Of a stretch of DNA of 64,000 nt, positions 25,894-35,489 are shown piece after piece. A model generated the notes under the pieces. That model worked only from the letters and a program-made list of their open reading frames with translations, ran no database searches and had not been told where the DNA came from. The DNA lies in assembly GCA_964554765.1 (NCBI GenBank), contig CAZKPS010000001.1, positions 62,001-126,000 of the forward strand. Reading direction: 5' to 3'. Source of the stretch: JAQBQZ01 sp964554765. GTDB taxonomy: Bacteria; Patescibacteriota; Minisyncoccia; Phycocordibacterales; CAIRYW01. The translations under genes were made by a program, and so were the position numbers. Position 1 is the first letter of the stretch. Each line of letters starts with the position of its first letter.

Positions 25894-28011
25894 TGCTTCC
25901 AGTGTTCGAATATTTAACCGACAAGATCCAACCGATGTTTCATATGTTGTCTCATCTGTAATATCACCATCATGACACTTGAGCATATATGTCATATCCT
26001 TCTTAACGTTCGGCATCGAATAAGTAGTTATACCTTCACCATCAGAAGTAAGATCAGCAGGATCAAATGTCCGTATAACACCATCCTGACTTGAAAGCGT
26101 ACAGTGCGTTGTAACATCAAAAGCATCAAACACTTCAGAATCCTTACCGATATTTATTTTGCAAGTACCGTTTCGATCAACGATTGGTGTCACATCGAGT
26201 TTTCTATTTAGTGATACATTACCCTTAAATACACAGATATTTGAATTTGCACAATCATTGCCTAGATAACACTTATTCGAGCAAATACCTTTATTTTCAC
26301 AGTATGTGAGTCCGTTCGCACACATGAGATTTGCCTGACAACCCTGATTTAGACCACCTTCTGACCCAAGACAACTCCAGTTAAATATTTTTCCATTCTT
26401 GGTTACCGTAGACTTAGTACCAGAAGAACAAGCTGCTGTACCAGTAATATCAGATACATAGCTTGCACCACTACTTGATATAGACCCGCACACACCACTT
26501 ACTGGATTGCATACCCCATTTTTACAAGGAAAACATTGACGATCTTGATTTATGTAGTAACCAGACGGAACTGGGATATTCCCTAGATTCACACACAAAT
26601 GATTATTGTTACACTGATTGACATTTATCTGGTTTCCAGGATTATCAGGACCAGGACACACATCAACACATTCTGCTGGGTCGGTCTGTACTCCAGATTG
26701 CGGACACCAGTCTACAGCATCACAAAGTCCACTAGAACAGGTAGGCGTTGTTTCAGAACAGATTAACTGCTCTATGTACGAACTGAGAATATTGGATTCA
26801 CTCTGAGTAAGAACAACTGTACATGCACCACCAATAAGTGCTCTGTCAAAGACGAAGGGATTGGTAATATCATTTGCAAACCTATAACCATTTGGACAAG
26901 TCACATCAACCAAAAATGCTATGAGACAAGAATCGTTGTACTGGCAAACCGGCCGATTGTAGTGAGGCGTACAATTTATATTTTGATTCCCTCCATTACA
27001 ATCTGCTTCTGTTTCATAATTTGTTGCGTTCTCATCAGCACAATAATCGCGATCCGGATATCTACAGAGACTATCATTTCGACTACAAGGTCGACGATCT
27101 TCAGGTATACTATTATTACAATCAGTTTGTGTTTCTGCGTTTAACGCAGGAGTTGTTGTGTCACCACAAAATTCTACAGGATCATATGTACAGTGAGCAG
27201 ATGGATTTCCCGCGATACAATTCCTATCTGGATTGCTTGCCTGACAATCAGCTTGTGTTTCAAAGTTATTTGCTTCTGGGTCAGGGCAATAATATACCTT
27301 GCATCTTGCATCATCACTGTCTGATGTACAGTATTCACAAGTACCACTGTTGTTTTCAATTTTTTTAGGATCTGAGGTCTCATCTGGGCATTCGTCGTCA
27401 TAATTAAGTGCATTGGTGTCTGCACAACAAAATTCTTCGCACCCCTCGTATATACATGCTGCATAAGCACCATAATTACACGCTTCTGCATCATTACAAT
27501 ACACAATACAAACGGGCGGATCATCATTATTGAAAATCTTCCCCTCTCCGCAGTTGTTACAGAGAGGTGGATTAATCGCACCATTATTACAAGTACTAGG
27601 CACACATTCACAGCTTTCGCTATCACGCACATATCCTTGCTGTGTACAAGGTCCATAACACTGCCCATCCCCTTCGCACATGCTCTGCCCAGAAGAACAC
27701 TCGTCACAATCAGGAGGATTATTTGCACCATTACTACATTCATCATTTACACATTCACAGCTTTCAGCATCTCTTGATTGTCCAATCTCACACTGTGTAT
27801 AACAACTTCCAAGACACTCATCCTCATTTGATCCACACACACAGCTGCAACTCGAATCAAGTTGCTTGCCTCCAGAACATTCAGAGACACATTGATCATT
27901 ACATTCCACTTGTCCATTTGGGCAAGTCAAATCTGCAAATGTCTTAGTGTAGCCAACGAAAACACCTAGCACTAGCAGAGAAACAAGTAATGTAATTTTA
28001 ATTTTATTCAT
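25888..28011 (-). CDS. Exported cysteine-rich repeat protein
   Basis: 707 residues. Signal peptide at 1-26 (hydrophobic core, ending TFA). The mature part is very Cys-rich, with two kinds of repeat: short CxxG...CxxxC units in the first 150 residues (for example DAESCECVNDEC and DSESCECVPSTC) and units with an ATNYETEADC or ANNFETQADC pattern between about 170 and 350, known from secreted surface proteins. It is expected to be disulfide-bonded and outside the cell. Its stop is near pilB, and it starts 2 bp after the TPR gene, so a link to the pilus or surface is likely but unproven. Confidence 0.8.
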   Translation of the reverse strand: MNKIKITLLVSLLVLGVFVGYTKTFADLTCPNGQVECNDQCVSECSGGKQLDSSCSCVCGSNEDECLGSCYTQCEIGQSRDAESCECVNDECSNGANNPPDCDECSSGQSMCEGDGQCYGPCTQQGYVRDSESCECVPSTCNNGAINPPLCNNCGEGKIFNNDDPPVCIVYCNDAEACNYGAYAACIYEGCEEFCCADTNALNYDDECPDETSDPKKIENNSGTCEYCTSDSDDARCKVYYCPDPEANNFETQADCQASNPDRNCIAGNPSAHCTYDPVEFCGDTTTPALNAETQTDCNNSIPEDRRPCSRNDSLCRYPDRDYCADENATNYETEADCNGGNQNINCTPHYNRPVCQYNDSCLIAFLVDVTCPNGYRFANDITNPFVFDRALIGGACTVVLTQSESNILSSYIEQLICSETTPTCSSGLCDAVDWCPQSGVQTDPAECVDVCPGPDNPGNQINVNQCNNNHLCVNLGNIPVPSGYYINQDRQCFPCKNGVCNPVSGVCGSISSSGASYVSDITGTAACSSGTKSTVTKNGKIFNWSCLGSEGGLNQGCQANLMCANGLTYCENKGICSNKCYLGNDCANSNICVFKGNVSLNRKLDVTPIVDRNGTCKINIGKDSEVFDAFDVTTHCTLSSQDGVIRTFDPADLTSDGEGITTYSMPNVKKDMTYMLKCHDGDITDETTYETSVGSCRLNIRTLEAN

Positions 28012-28013
28012 TC

Positions 28014-29147
28014 TTATTTTGAATTAATCTTTGCGGATATTACTTTTATTTTTATATTTATATTTTGAGATGGGATGTATGTAGGTATAAGCTTGAGCAG
28101 ATTTTTTTTATCATCTGTATCAATAAAAGGGTACGCCTCAATACTCTTTTTTGCGAGCACTGAATACTTATCATATTTATCTTTATCTTTTGATAAACTA
28201 GCTATTCTTGAAAGTAGTATATATGTGTACGGGTAGAGAGGATCGACAATAACTGCCTTTTCTGCTAGTTCTTTCGCCCGCAGTGTTGATGTGGCAACAC
28301 TTGAAAGACTGAAAGACCTTGCAAATTCAGTCTCCGCAAGTCCATAAAGTGCATAGACAGATGTTGGATTCGTTTCGAGTGCAAAATTATAAAATCTCTC
28401 TGAATCAAAATAATTTTTATTTTTAAAATAGAGCTGTCCAATCAGCTCAGCAAGCTGAGCCTTATCCGATGATTCAAGTGTTGAATCCGTATACACTTCT
28501 CTTGCATAATTTAGTGCCAAATCATATCTCTTTTGTAACTGCATCAGTTTGGTGATGCCGATTCTCGCTTTTATGTTCGTAGGATCAATGCTAATAACCC
28601 TATTGTAATACTCATATGACTTGTTCACATTATGATTGAGCAGCGCAAGATCACCTAGGCTTATTTGTAAATCTACAGATCCTGGGTCCAAGTCGAGTGC
28701 CTTTTTATAAAAAATTTCAGCTGATTTGATCTCTCCGAGATTAAAATATGCTATTCCCTTTGTCTTATATAACTCGGGAATCTCGTTATTTATAGACTCA
28801 GCACTGTTAACAAACTTTATAGCTTTCAAAAACATCTCCTGTCGAGCTTCTGCATCTTTACTCATCTCACCTAGTCCTATATAGGTACGAGCAGCTAGTA
28901 TCAAGAAATATGGATCATTAGAATTGTTAGCAAGAAAACCCTGGAGTTCCTGCTCCGCGAGCACATATTCGTGACTGTTAATCAGAATAGTCAGATGTGA
29001 ATAATCACTGACATGCATCCGGTTATAGACATAGCGACCTACAAAAAACAAAACAATAAGTAATAGAGCGATTACAAAAATAACCCTCATTCTCTTCGAT
29101 CCAAAATTTATTTTTGGTAGGTTTTTTTTAAAAAAATCTTTCATCAC
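28014..29147 (-). CDS. Membrane-anchored TPR protein
   Basis: 377 residues. One membrane segment at about 21-40, then a run of tetratricopeptide repeats from about 75 to 340 (AYFNLGEIKSAEIFYKKALDL, QISLGDLALLNHNVNKSYEYY, and so on). TPR proteins scaffold protein complexes; PilF/PilW-like roles in pilus assembly are possible. It ends 2 bp before the Cys-rich gene, so both are in one operon. Confidence 0.85.
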   Translation of the reverse strand: MMKDFFKKNLPKINFGSKRMRVIFVIALLLIVLFFVGRYVYNRMHVSDYSHLTILINSHEYVLAEQELQGFLANNSNDPYFLILAARTYIGLGEMSKDAEARQEMFLKAIKFVNSAESINNEIPELYKTKGIAYFNLGEIKSAEIFYKKALDLDPGSVDLQISLGDLALLNHNVNKSYEYYNRVISIDPTNIKARIGITKLMQLQKRYDLALNYAREVYTDSTLESSDKAQLAELIGQLYFKNKNYFDSERFYNFALETNPTSVYALYGLAETEFARSFSLSSVATSTLRAKELAEKAVIVDPLYPYTYILLSRIASLSKDKDKYDKYSVLAKKSIEAYPFIDTDDKKNLLKLIPTYIPSQNINIKIKVISAKINSK

Positions 29148-29204
29148 ATTGATTATATAACAAAATCAATAAAAGCAACATGCAGAAATGCACAGCACAG
29201 ATAT

Positions 29205-29238
29205 AAAAATGCATCGCACCTTTGGTGCGATGCATTTT
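29205..29238. terminator. Bidirectional terminator
   Basis: AAAATGCATCGCACC / GGTGCGATGCATTTT stem, loop TTT, between the small membrane protein gene and the TPR gene. Confidence 0.85.
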
Positions 29239-29286
29239 CAGTACTTAATATTTTATATTATTATATCAAGTCAACACATTCTAATT

Positions 29287-29535
29287 CTACTTGTATACTT
29301 GATCTAAACCATCAATTTCAGTCGAGATATCTATATTCCCGGCTGTATTTAACTCATTTTGCAGTGTTTTACTAGACACCAATGGTCTAGTTTTAATGTC
29401 ATTTTTCATGACAGGAACTTTTGCCGTCCTCCCGTACCAGAAATATGCACCTCCTAAAGCGATTATCAGTATAACAATAACTATTGCAAGCGCAGACCCT
29501 TTTTTTCCTGTTGACGGTGTTTCTATTGTATCCAT
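29287..29535 (-). CDS. Small single-span membrane protein
   Basis: 82 residues; a hydrophobic helix at about 13-33 (ALAIVIVILIIALGG) with a short cytoplasmic N-terminus. The outer part is hydrophilic. No family is recognised. It follows the exported coiled-coil gene by 23 bp and is probably co-transcribed. Confidence 0.65.
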   Translation of the reverse strand: MDTIETPSTGKKGSALAIVIVILIIALGGAYFWYGRTAKVPVMKNDIKTRPLVSSKTLQNELNTAGNIDISTEIDGLDQVYK

Positions 29536-29558
29536 ACGATTTAAATTAATACTAATAA

Positions 29559-30386
29559 TTATTTTGTTGTAGTGGTTGTTACTTCCGCGTCATCCTCTGA
29601 TACCTTAGGAAGAGCTTTTAATACATCATTGTATTTTTCTCTCGCTGCTTTAATCGATGCAAGAGCCGTGTTTACTGCTGATTTGACCGCTTCCTTTGAT
29701 GCACTAGTTGAAGCATCAACATTAGCATTCACAGCTGAATTAACTGAAGCGACAGTCACCTTTGCTTCTTCGAGTGATCGTCTAGCCATCTCAAGAGCAG
29801 ACTCTGCTGCACTCACATCAAGCCCTTTTGCCTTTCTACTCAAAATTTCATCACTCACCTTTCTATCAAAACCGGCCAATCTTCCAATTGCGCCACTTAG
29901 TTTTGCGAACGATGCTGAAAGTTTTTGCTTTACCTGAGACCTTGATTCCTCAGTTAATTTTACTTTTTTACCCTCTTTAAAAGCATTAATCTCTTTAGTG
30001 ATTTCGTCCTTCATTGTCTTTCTCTTTTCTTCGAGCTCCGCACGAAACGCTTCTCTATCTGCCTGATTTGCTACTTTCACCTCTTCAATCTTTGCTTTTA
30101 TTTGCTCTGGTGTCGCACCGGCCTCTTTCATGGCCTTTACATCCACTCTCATTGCATCAACCTTATCTTTAATACCTGCTTTTAACTGTGATCTATCACT
30201 TTTTGCCTCCGATCTAAATGATTCTCTCTTCTCCTTAATATCAGCTTTCAAAATTGCTCTGTCTTCCTTTATACCCGCTCTTGGTCGAGTTGTAGTTGCG
30301 TCATTCGCCAATACAGGGATTGTCGCAAAAAACATATAAACAAGAACAGTACCGGATAAAATTATTTGTCTTTTTGTCTTTTTCAT
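29559..30386 (-). CDS. Exported coiled-coil protein
   Basis: 275 residues. Signal peptide at about 1-28 (ends VLAND). Residues 30-140 are very rich in Lys/Glu/Ala/Arg with heptad character (KEDRAILKADIKEKRESF...), and a second helical block lies at about 170-255. It ends in a Thr run. Probably a periplasmic or surface helical protein; function unknown. Confidence 0.7.
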   Translation of the reverse strand: MKKTKRQIILSGTVLVYMFFATIPVLANDATTTRPRAGIKEDRAILKADIKEKRESFRSEAKSDRSQLKAGIKDKVDAMRVDVKAMKEAGATPEQIKAKIEEVKVANQADREAFRAELEEKRKTMKDEITKEINAFKEGKKVKLTEESRSQVKQKLSASFAKLSGAIGRLAGFDRKVSDEILSRKAKGLDVSAAESALEMARRSLEEAKVTVASVNSAVNANVDASTSASKEAVKSAVNTALASIKAAREKYNDVLKALPKVSEDDAEVTTTTTK

Positions 30387-30480
30387 ACTTTTATAATATT
30401 AGAAGGTGTATTATCACACCTATAACCATTATACCATCCTTAAAAAGACTAGATGGGAATAGTTGGGGAGAACCATTCAA

Positions 30481-30517
30481 CACAAAACACTGCACCCAAG
30501 GGCGCAGTGCTTTTGTG
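30481..30517. terminator. Terminator between ppa and the coiled-coil gene
   Basis: CACTGC / GCAGTG core with outer ACAAAA / TTTTGT pairing. Confidence 0.6.
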
Positions 30518-30548
30518 TCGTGTTTTCCTAATGGCTGACAGTTTAGTA

Positions 30549-31067
30549 TTATTTCTTCTCCTTATACATCTCAATCCCTTTCTCAAATGCCTCTTTAGCC
30601 TTTTCAACATCCTCAACTCCTTCAATTTTCACTTCCTTATTCTGAATTTGTTTATATGTTTCAAAAAAGTGCTGAATTTCTTTAATAGTATGTTTGTTCA
30701 CAGTTGCGAGATTTGTCACCTCCTTCCATCGTGGATCATCACAAGGGACTGCAATAATCTTCGCATCACTTTCCCCACTATCTATCATATTCATTACAGC
30801 TACAGGTCGTGCTCGAACGAGAATACCGGGAGCGAGTGGATATGTTGTGAGCATCACAACATCAAGAGCATCACCATCATCCCAGAGAGTCTGTGGAACA
30901 AATCCATAATCAAACGGATAGTCTTGCGCAGAATGCATCGCACGATCAAGCGCGATGAGTCCGGTTTTTTTATCTATTTCGTATTTATTTTTTGATCCTT
31001 TTGGGATTTCAATAATTACATTCATCTCATTTACTGTTCCCGGATCAATATCGTGAAGTAGATTCAT
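30549..31067 (-). CDS. ppa: Inorganic pyrophosphatase (soluble, family I)
   Basis: 172 residues. Family I motif DYPFDYGFVP (about 49-58), the DGDALDVV metal site at about 64-71, and conserved Lys/Glu in VIIEIPKGSKNKYE. It hydrolyses pyrophosphate made by biosynthetic reactions. It lies about 80 bp after nusA. Confidence 0.96.
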   Translation of the reverse strand: MNLLHDIDPGTVNEMNVIIEIPKGSKNKYEIDKKTGLIALDRAMHSAQDYPFDYGFVPQTLWDDGDALDVVMLTTYPLAPGILVRARPVAVMNMIDSGESDAKIIAVPCDDPRWKEVTNLATVNKHTIKEIQHFFETYKQIQNKEVKIEGVEDVEKAKEAFEKGIEMYKEKK

Positions 31068-31149
31068 ATTAGTTAGAATTTAGATTTAAGATTATAGATT
31101 ATTGAATAGATTCAAAATCACAAATCAGTTTTATAATTACTTTTCACTA

Positions 31150-32286
31150 TTATATAGCCGCATCCTCTTCTTCGCTAGATTCATCTTTCTTTGCCGGGGC
31201 ACCAATAGATTTGATATCGATTCGATAGTTTGTAAGCTTGGCAGCAAGTCGAACATTCTGTCCACCTTTTCCGATAGCAAGAGACTGCTGATCTTCTGTT
31301 ACCTCTACTGTTGCAGTGTTTGTCTCATTATCAATTACAACGCTTTGAATTTTTGCAGGTGAGAGTGCATCTTCAACAAATTTCTTTGCATCATCTGACC
31401 ATTCGATAATATCGATTTTTTCTCCACCGAGTTCACTCATCACAGTTGATACTCGAACACCTCGCTGACCAACCATAGAACCGATAGGATCGATATGTGC
31501 ATCAGAAGAATACACAGCAATCTTTGATCGTGAGCCTGCCTCTCGTGCAATAGCTCGTACTTCGAGAGTACCTGCGAGAATTTCTGGCACTTCTGTTTCA
31601 AAAAGTTTTTCAAGGAATTGAGGATGTGCTCGTGAAAGTCTGATGAATACTCCTCGTGGAGTCTCTTCTACCTTTGTAAGATATGCTCGAATCTTTTCAC
31701 CCTGTCGGTATCTCTCCCCTGGGATTTGTTCTTCGTAAGGAAGAATTCCAGAAGCCTTACCCATATCAAAGTAAACATTTCCACGCTCTATTCGCTGAAC
31801 CATACCTGTAACGATAGTTCCTTCCTTTTGACCAAATTCTCCAAGTACAGTCACTTTTTCAGCTTCTCGGATTTTCTGGATGATTACCTGTTTTGCAGTC
31901 TGAGCAGCGATTCGTCCGAAGTCACTTTTTGACTCGAGTGGAAATACCATCTCATCATCGATTTTTGCATCTCTCTTAATCTTCTTCGCATCCTCAACCA
32001 TGATGTGGTGCTCAGGATTGAATCGTGTTCTTTCGTCATCATCCGCCGGAGTTTCATCCTCGAGAAGTACCTGAGTATTATCAACAACCATCTTGATTTG
32101 GAAGAAATCTGTTTTACCAGAATCCATATCGAATGTTGCACGAATAATCTGCCCTCGCTTTCCGTATTCTTTTTTGTATGCAGTTGCAAGTGCTGATTCA
32201 ATGGCTTCGATTATTTTTTCTTTTGGAATACCACGCTCTTCTTCGAGTTGTGTGAGTACAGAATGTATTACTTTTAGGTCAAACAT
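31150..32286 (-). CDS. nusA: Transcription factor NusA
   Basis: 378 residues. N-terminal polymerase-binding domain (1-130), S1 domain (about 135-205; EGTIVTGMVQRIERGNVYFD), and two KH domains (about 215-360; IGSMVGQRGVR and AIGKGGQNVRLAAKLT). It ends in a short acidic tail without extra C-terminal repeats. It controls pausing, termination and antitermination. Confidence 0.97.
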   Translation of the reverse strand: MFDLKVIHSVLTQLEEERGIPKEKIIEAIESALATAYKKEYGKRGQIIRATFDMDSGKTDFFQIKMVVDNTQVLLEDETPADDDERTRFNPEHHIMVEDAKKIKRDAKIDDEMVFPLESKSDFGRIAAQTAKQVIIQKIREAEKVTVLGEFGQKEGTIVTGMVQRIERGNVYFDMGKASGILPYEEQIPGERYRQGEKIRAYLTKVEETPRGVFIRLSRAHPQFLEKLFETEVPEILAGTLEVRAIAREAGSRSKIAVYSSDAHIDPIGSMVGQRGVRVSTVMSELGGEKIDIIEWSDDAKKFVEDALSPAKIQSVVIDNETNTATVEVTEDQQSLAIGKGGQNVRLAAKLTNYRIDIKSIGAPAKKDESSEEEDAAI

Positions 32287-32426
32287 ATGTGTTTTTCGTT
32301 ACTTTATTAAAGACAAAAGTCCGCCGGATGGCGAACCTCTGAAGTGCTACTATTATATCACAGGTGGTCACAAAGTCAAAAGTGAAAGGTCAAAGGTCAA
32401 AAGTACAAGTTAGAATTCAAAATCTT

Positions 32427-32459
32427 GAAGCCCGAGCCCACTTTGTGGGCTCGGGCTTC
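32427..32459. terminator. Strong terminator between tig and nusA
   Basis: GAAGCCCGAGCCCA / TGGGCTCGGGCTTC, perfect 14-bp stem. The flanks carry imperfect inverted low-complexity arms (GTCAAAAGTGAAAGGTCAAA-type words). Confidence 0.85.
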
Positions 32460-32498
32460 ACTTTTAACTTTTTAATTTAAATTCTGACTTTTGACTTC

Positions 32499-33530
32499 CT
32501 ACTTCTGACTTTGAGACTCTAAAAACTTAAACACCTCTTCCTTGATAAGCACCTCTTCTACGAAAGCCACGATTCTCTCCTTTGGAGTTCCTGGATACTG
32601 AGCTTCCATTGCATCTGATTCTCTTTCAATATCCTCTTTCTTTGCATCAATCTTTTCTGTTTTTGCAATATCGAGAAGTATAAGCTCATTCTGTACTCGT
32701 TCTTTTGCTTTATCTTTCCATTCTGCTCGGATTTCCTCATCAGTCTTTTTTGCATCTTTCTTGTACTGTTCGAGAGTCACACCCATCCGTGAGAGATGAT
32801 GTGTGAATTCATTTGTCATACGATCAAGCTCGCTTTCAATAAGAATATTTGGCACTTCAACTTTAGAGTCCTTTCTGATAGCATCAAGAGTTTCGATTCG
32901 AGCTTTTTCTTTTGCCTTGTATTCCTTTTCTTTCTTGAGATTATCCATTACTTTCACCTTGAAATCAGCCATATCTTTGAAGTCCCCGAGAGTTTTTACA
33001 AAAGCATCATCAATCACTACATCACCATGATCGTGGTTATCATGATCGTGTCCGTGCTCAGAGTGGAATTTGTGAGCCTTGAGTTCCTCAAGCACTTTGT
33101 TGTATTCATCTTCTGTTACCTCATCAATCTTCTCTGTTTTTGTTTTTGATGCAATCTTCTTGTAGTCAGCAAGTTTAATCTCTGGAAGTACCGCAGTTGT
33201 GACAGTCACTTCAAATGGAGATCCTTTTGCAATCTTTGTGATGACAACTTTTGGATTCCCGATAGCCTTGATTTCTTTTTCTTTCAAAACCATTGGATAT
33301 ACTTCGTTAATCGCGAGTTCACCTGCTTCTTCAAGCACTGTGATCTCCCCTACCTTCTCAACAAGTGTCTTTTCTGGGATATGTCCCTTTCGGAAACCAT
33401 CCATAGTAATACTATCGTTAATAGTCTGAATAGCTTTTGACCATTTCTTCTCGATAGTCTCGACAGCGATTTCAAGATGGATTTCCACCTCTGATCCTTC
33501 CTTCTTTTCAACTTTTTTAACTGTATACAT
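32499..33530 (-). CDS. tig: Trigger factor lacking the PPIase domain
   Basis: 343 residues against about 430 for the family. The N-terminal ribosome-binding domain is present, with MDGFRKGHIPE (signature GFRxGxxP) near 43-53. At about 150-175, where the FKBP-type PPIase domain normally sits, there is only a short His/Asp-rich stretch (EHGHDHDNHDHGD). The C-terminal helical chaperone arms follow. It should bind nascent chains at the tunnel exit without prolyl isomerase activity; the His stretch may bind metal. Confidence 0.9.
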   Translation of the reverse strand: MYTVKKVEKKEGSEVEIHLEIAVETIEKKWSKAIQTINDSITMDGFRKGHIPEKTLVEKVGEITVLEEAGELAINEVYPMVLKEKEIKAIGNPKVVITKIAKGSPFEVTVTTAVLPEIKLADYKKIASKTKTEKIDEVTEDEYNKVLEELKAHKFHSEHGHDHDNHDHGDVVIDDAFVKTLGDFKDMADFKVKVMDNLKKEKEYKAKEKARIETLDAIRKDSKVEVPNILIESELDRMTNEFTHHLSRMGVTLEQYKKDAKKTDEEIRAEWKDKAKERVQNELILLDIAKTEKIDAKKEDIERESDAMEAQYPGTPKERIVAFVEEVLIKEEVFKFLESQSQK

Positions 33531-33689
33531 ATATATATTATTTATTACTTACCTATCTATTATCTATAACCCCAATTTAGATGCCTATAATACACAGAAA
33601 TTGGAGAAATACAAAGCGAAATTGTATTTAGTATATTGTATATGGTATGTAGTATAAAATACGTAAATTTTAAATCCCCTCACCACTCA

Positions 33690-34412
33690 CTACTTATGAC
33701 TCATCACTAATGCAGTCGCCACCATTGCCGCAGTCTCCGCCCGAAGAACTGTGTCTCCCAATTTAAATGTTTCAACACTTAAATTCTTAAATGATTGCAT
33801 TTCCCTCTCGCCCCATCCCCCCTCAGGTCCAATAAGTATTTTTATTTCTTTTTCTCCATTTAATATTTCAGATTTGTTTCGAGCTTCGACATTCGAATTT
33901 CGGATTTCTTTTCCTTCCATATCAAAAACAATCACATCTGGATTTTCTCTTAATACATCTTCAAGATTCATTGTCTCACCAATAGTCGGCACATCTCCTC
34001 GTCCACATTGCTCACTCGCTTCTTTCATTATTTTTAGAGCTCGCTCAATATTCAAATTCTTACTCTGGGTTCTCTCAGATATTACAGGCACAAAATGCGT
34101 CACCCCAATCTCCGTACACTTCTCGAGCACCATCTCAAAATTATCTTTCTTAATAAGTGACATATAGAGTGTCACCTTTTTTGATACTGTTATGTTTTGA
34201 ATGGTTTCAACAAATCCAAATTCTGCTTCTTTCTTAGAAATAATTCTCGCCTCATATATATAATCTAGTCCATCCCCATTAAAAAATATCACTCGGTCCC
34301 CCTTGGCAAGTCGAAACACGTCTCGGAGCTGGTGTAGTGCCGCCTCATCCCGAAGTGTCATAGTATCCTGCCCCGCCAAATGTTCTGTTGTATAGAATCT
34401 GTGTAATCGCAT
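33690..34412 (-). CDS. rsmE: 16S rRNA m3U1498 methyltransferase
   Basis: 240 residues, SPOUT family. N-terminal PUA-like part (MRLHRFY...), then the knot with KCTEIGVTHFVPV, LIGPEGGWGEREM and LGDTVLRAETAA, the RsmE signature. It methylates N3 of U1498 in 16S rRNA. The start at 34412 matches the family's MRxHRFF N-terminus. Confidence 0.96.
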   Translation of the reverse strand: MRLHRFYTTEHLAGQDTMTLRDEAALHQLRDVFRLAKGDRVIFFNGDGLDYIYEARIISKKEAEFGFVETIQNITVSKKVTLYMSLIKKDNFEMVLEKCTEIGVTHFVPVISERTQSKNLNIERALKIMKEASEQCGRGDVPTIGETMNLEDVLRENPDVIVFDMEGKEIRNSNVEARNKSEILNGEKEIKILIGPEGGWGEREMQSFKNLSVETFKLGDTVLRAETAAMVATALVMSHK

Positions 34413-34436
34413 TTACCCTAGAAAATTTTATCTATT

Positions 34437-34621
34437 AAAAAGTTGAATACATTTCCAGTATAGCTGATAACACCACCAACATAAAGAGACAGAATATTTT
34501 CTATATACCTTGTTTGTATTCAACTTTTTTGTTATGCAGTATAAATAACTTTAATCTCGTTCCATATCCTACTTAAATCATTATCTGCTACACTCATAAA
34601 GAATAATCTTTACTGCATAAC
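34437..34621. other. Gap with two long-range inverted repeats (possible structured RNA)
   Basis: First repeat: 15-nt arms at 34437-34451 and 34515-34529, exact, separated by 63 nt and ending in a T-run on the plus strand. Second repeat: 11-nt arms at 34531-34541 and 34611-34621, exact, separated by about 69 nt. No ORF. It lies between the end of TrmB-type regulator 3 and rsmE. It could be a small RNA closed by its end helix, or a large-loop terminator. Confidence 0.45.
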
Positions 34622-34646
34622 GATAGATAAAACTTTAGAGGGTGAA

Positions 34647-35378
34647 TTATTTTCTAGAATTTTGCCACAGGTATGCAAATATCTTTCGGAATGCATCAGA
34701 AATAATTTTGTTCTTAAGAATCATTCCCATCGGCTCCTTTTTATCAAAAGCCACAATTGCAAGCTTATCGTCAAAAATATTAATCTCAATCCCCAGATCC
34801 TTGAACACATCGGAGAATCTCATATCACGAAGAAGCTCTTTAGCTCGAGTTTTATCTCTCTTGCCATATTTATCCATCGGAAGCAAACTCTTGACCGATA
34901 CCCCAGCTTTCACTCGATACGGAAAATAATCTTCATCAAAAAAATCATTCATAGTCTCATATGCTTTTTGATAGTCAGTGATAGCGAGGATATGCTTCTC
35001 ATTATTCTCTCTCCAAGTCTCACCGTAGAGTTTCTTTACCGCCTCTTTCCCTTCAAAATACCGAATACCCGAATGTAGTACTGGATACTTTTTCTTTTTG
35101 AACACCCCTCTAAGTTTTTCCGATTCTTCCTCGAGAGATTTTATCTTTCTTTTAGACCACACCTCAAACTCCTCCTCCGAAATAGATTGAAAAAGTGTCG
35201 TATCATTTTTCTTGATCTGACTTACAAGCCCCTTCTCTTCGAGAAGAGTGAGCGTGTGATAAAGTGCTGTTCGATTGAGACTCGTGTCCTTGGCGATCTG
35301 GGATACGGGAGATGGTCCGAAACTTGCGAGAGCTTCAAACACCGCTCTCTCCTTTTCACTCATGAGTTCGTTATTCAT
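34647..35378 (-). CDS. TrmB-type transcriptional regulator 3
   Basis: 243 residues. HTH at about 8-65 (VFEALASFGPSPVSQIAKDTSLNRTALYHTLTLLEEKGLV) and an effector region from about 105 (RYFEGKEAVKKLY) to the end (FAYLW). Divergent from the orphan gene at 35490 across 111 bp. Ligand and targets unknown. Confidence 0.88.
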   Translation of the reverse strand: MNNELMSEKERAVFEALASFGPSPVSQIAKDTSLNRTALYHTLTLLEEKGLVSQIKKNDTTLFQSISEEEFEVWSKRKIKSLEEESEKLRGVFKKKKYPVLHSGIRYFEGKEAVKKLYGETWRENNEKHILAITDYQKAYETMNDFFDEDYFPYRVKAGVSVKSLLPMDKYGKRDKTRAKELLRDMRFSDVFKDLGIEINIFDDKLAIVAFDKKEPMGMILKNKIISDAFRKIFAYLWQNSRK

Positions 35379-35489
35379 ATATTAAGAGTATCGAAATCAC
35401 TTTATGTTGTCAAATTGTTTAGACATATTTACCATTACCCTATTATGTTGCACACTTACCCACAGACACAACCGTCCTTACAACAAATC

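Noticed and set aside
34437..34621. Retron-like or attC-like element
   Set aside because: No reverse transcriptase or integron integrase nearby, and no conserved core sites; kept only as an unexplained inverted-repeat pair.
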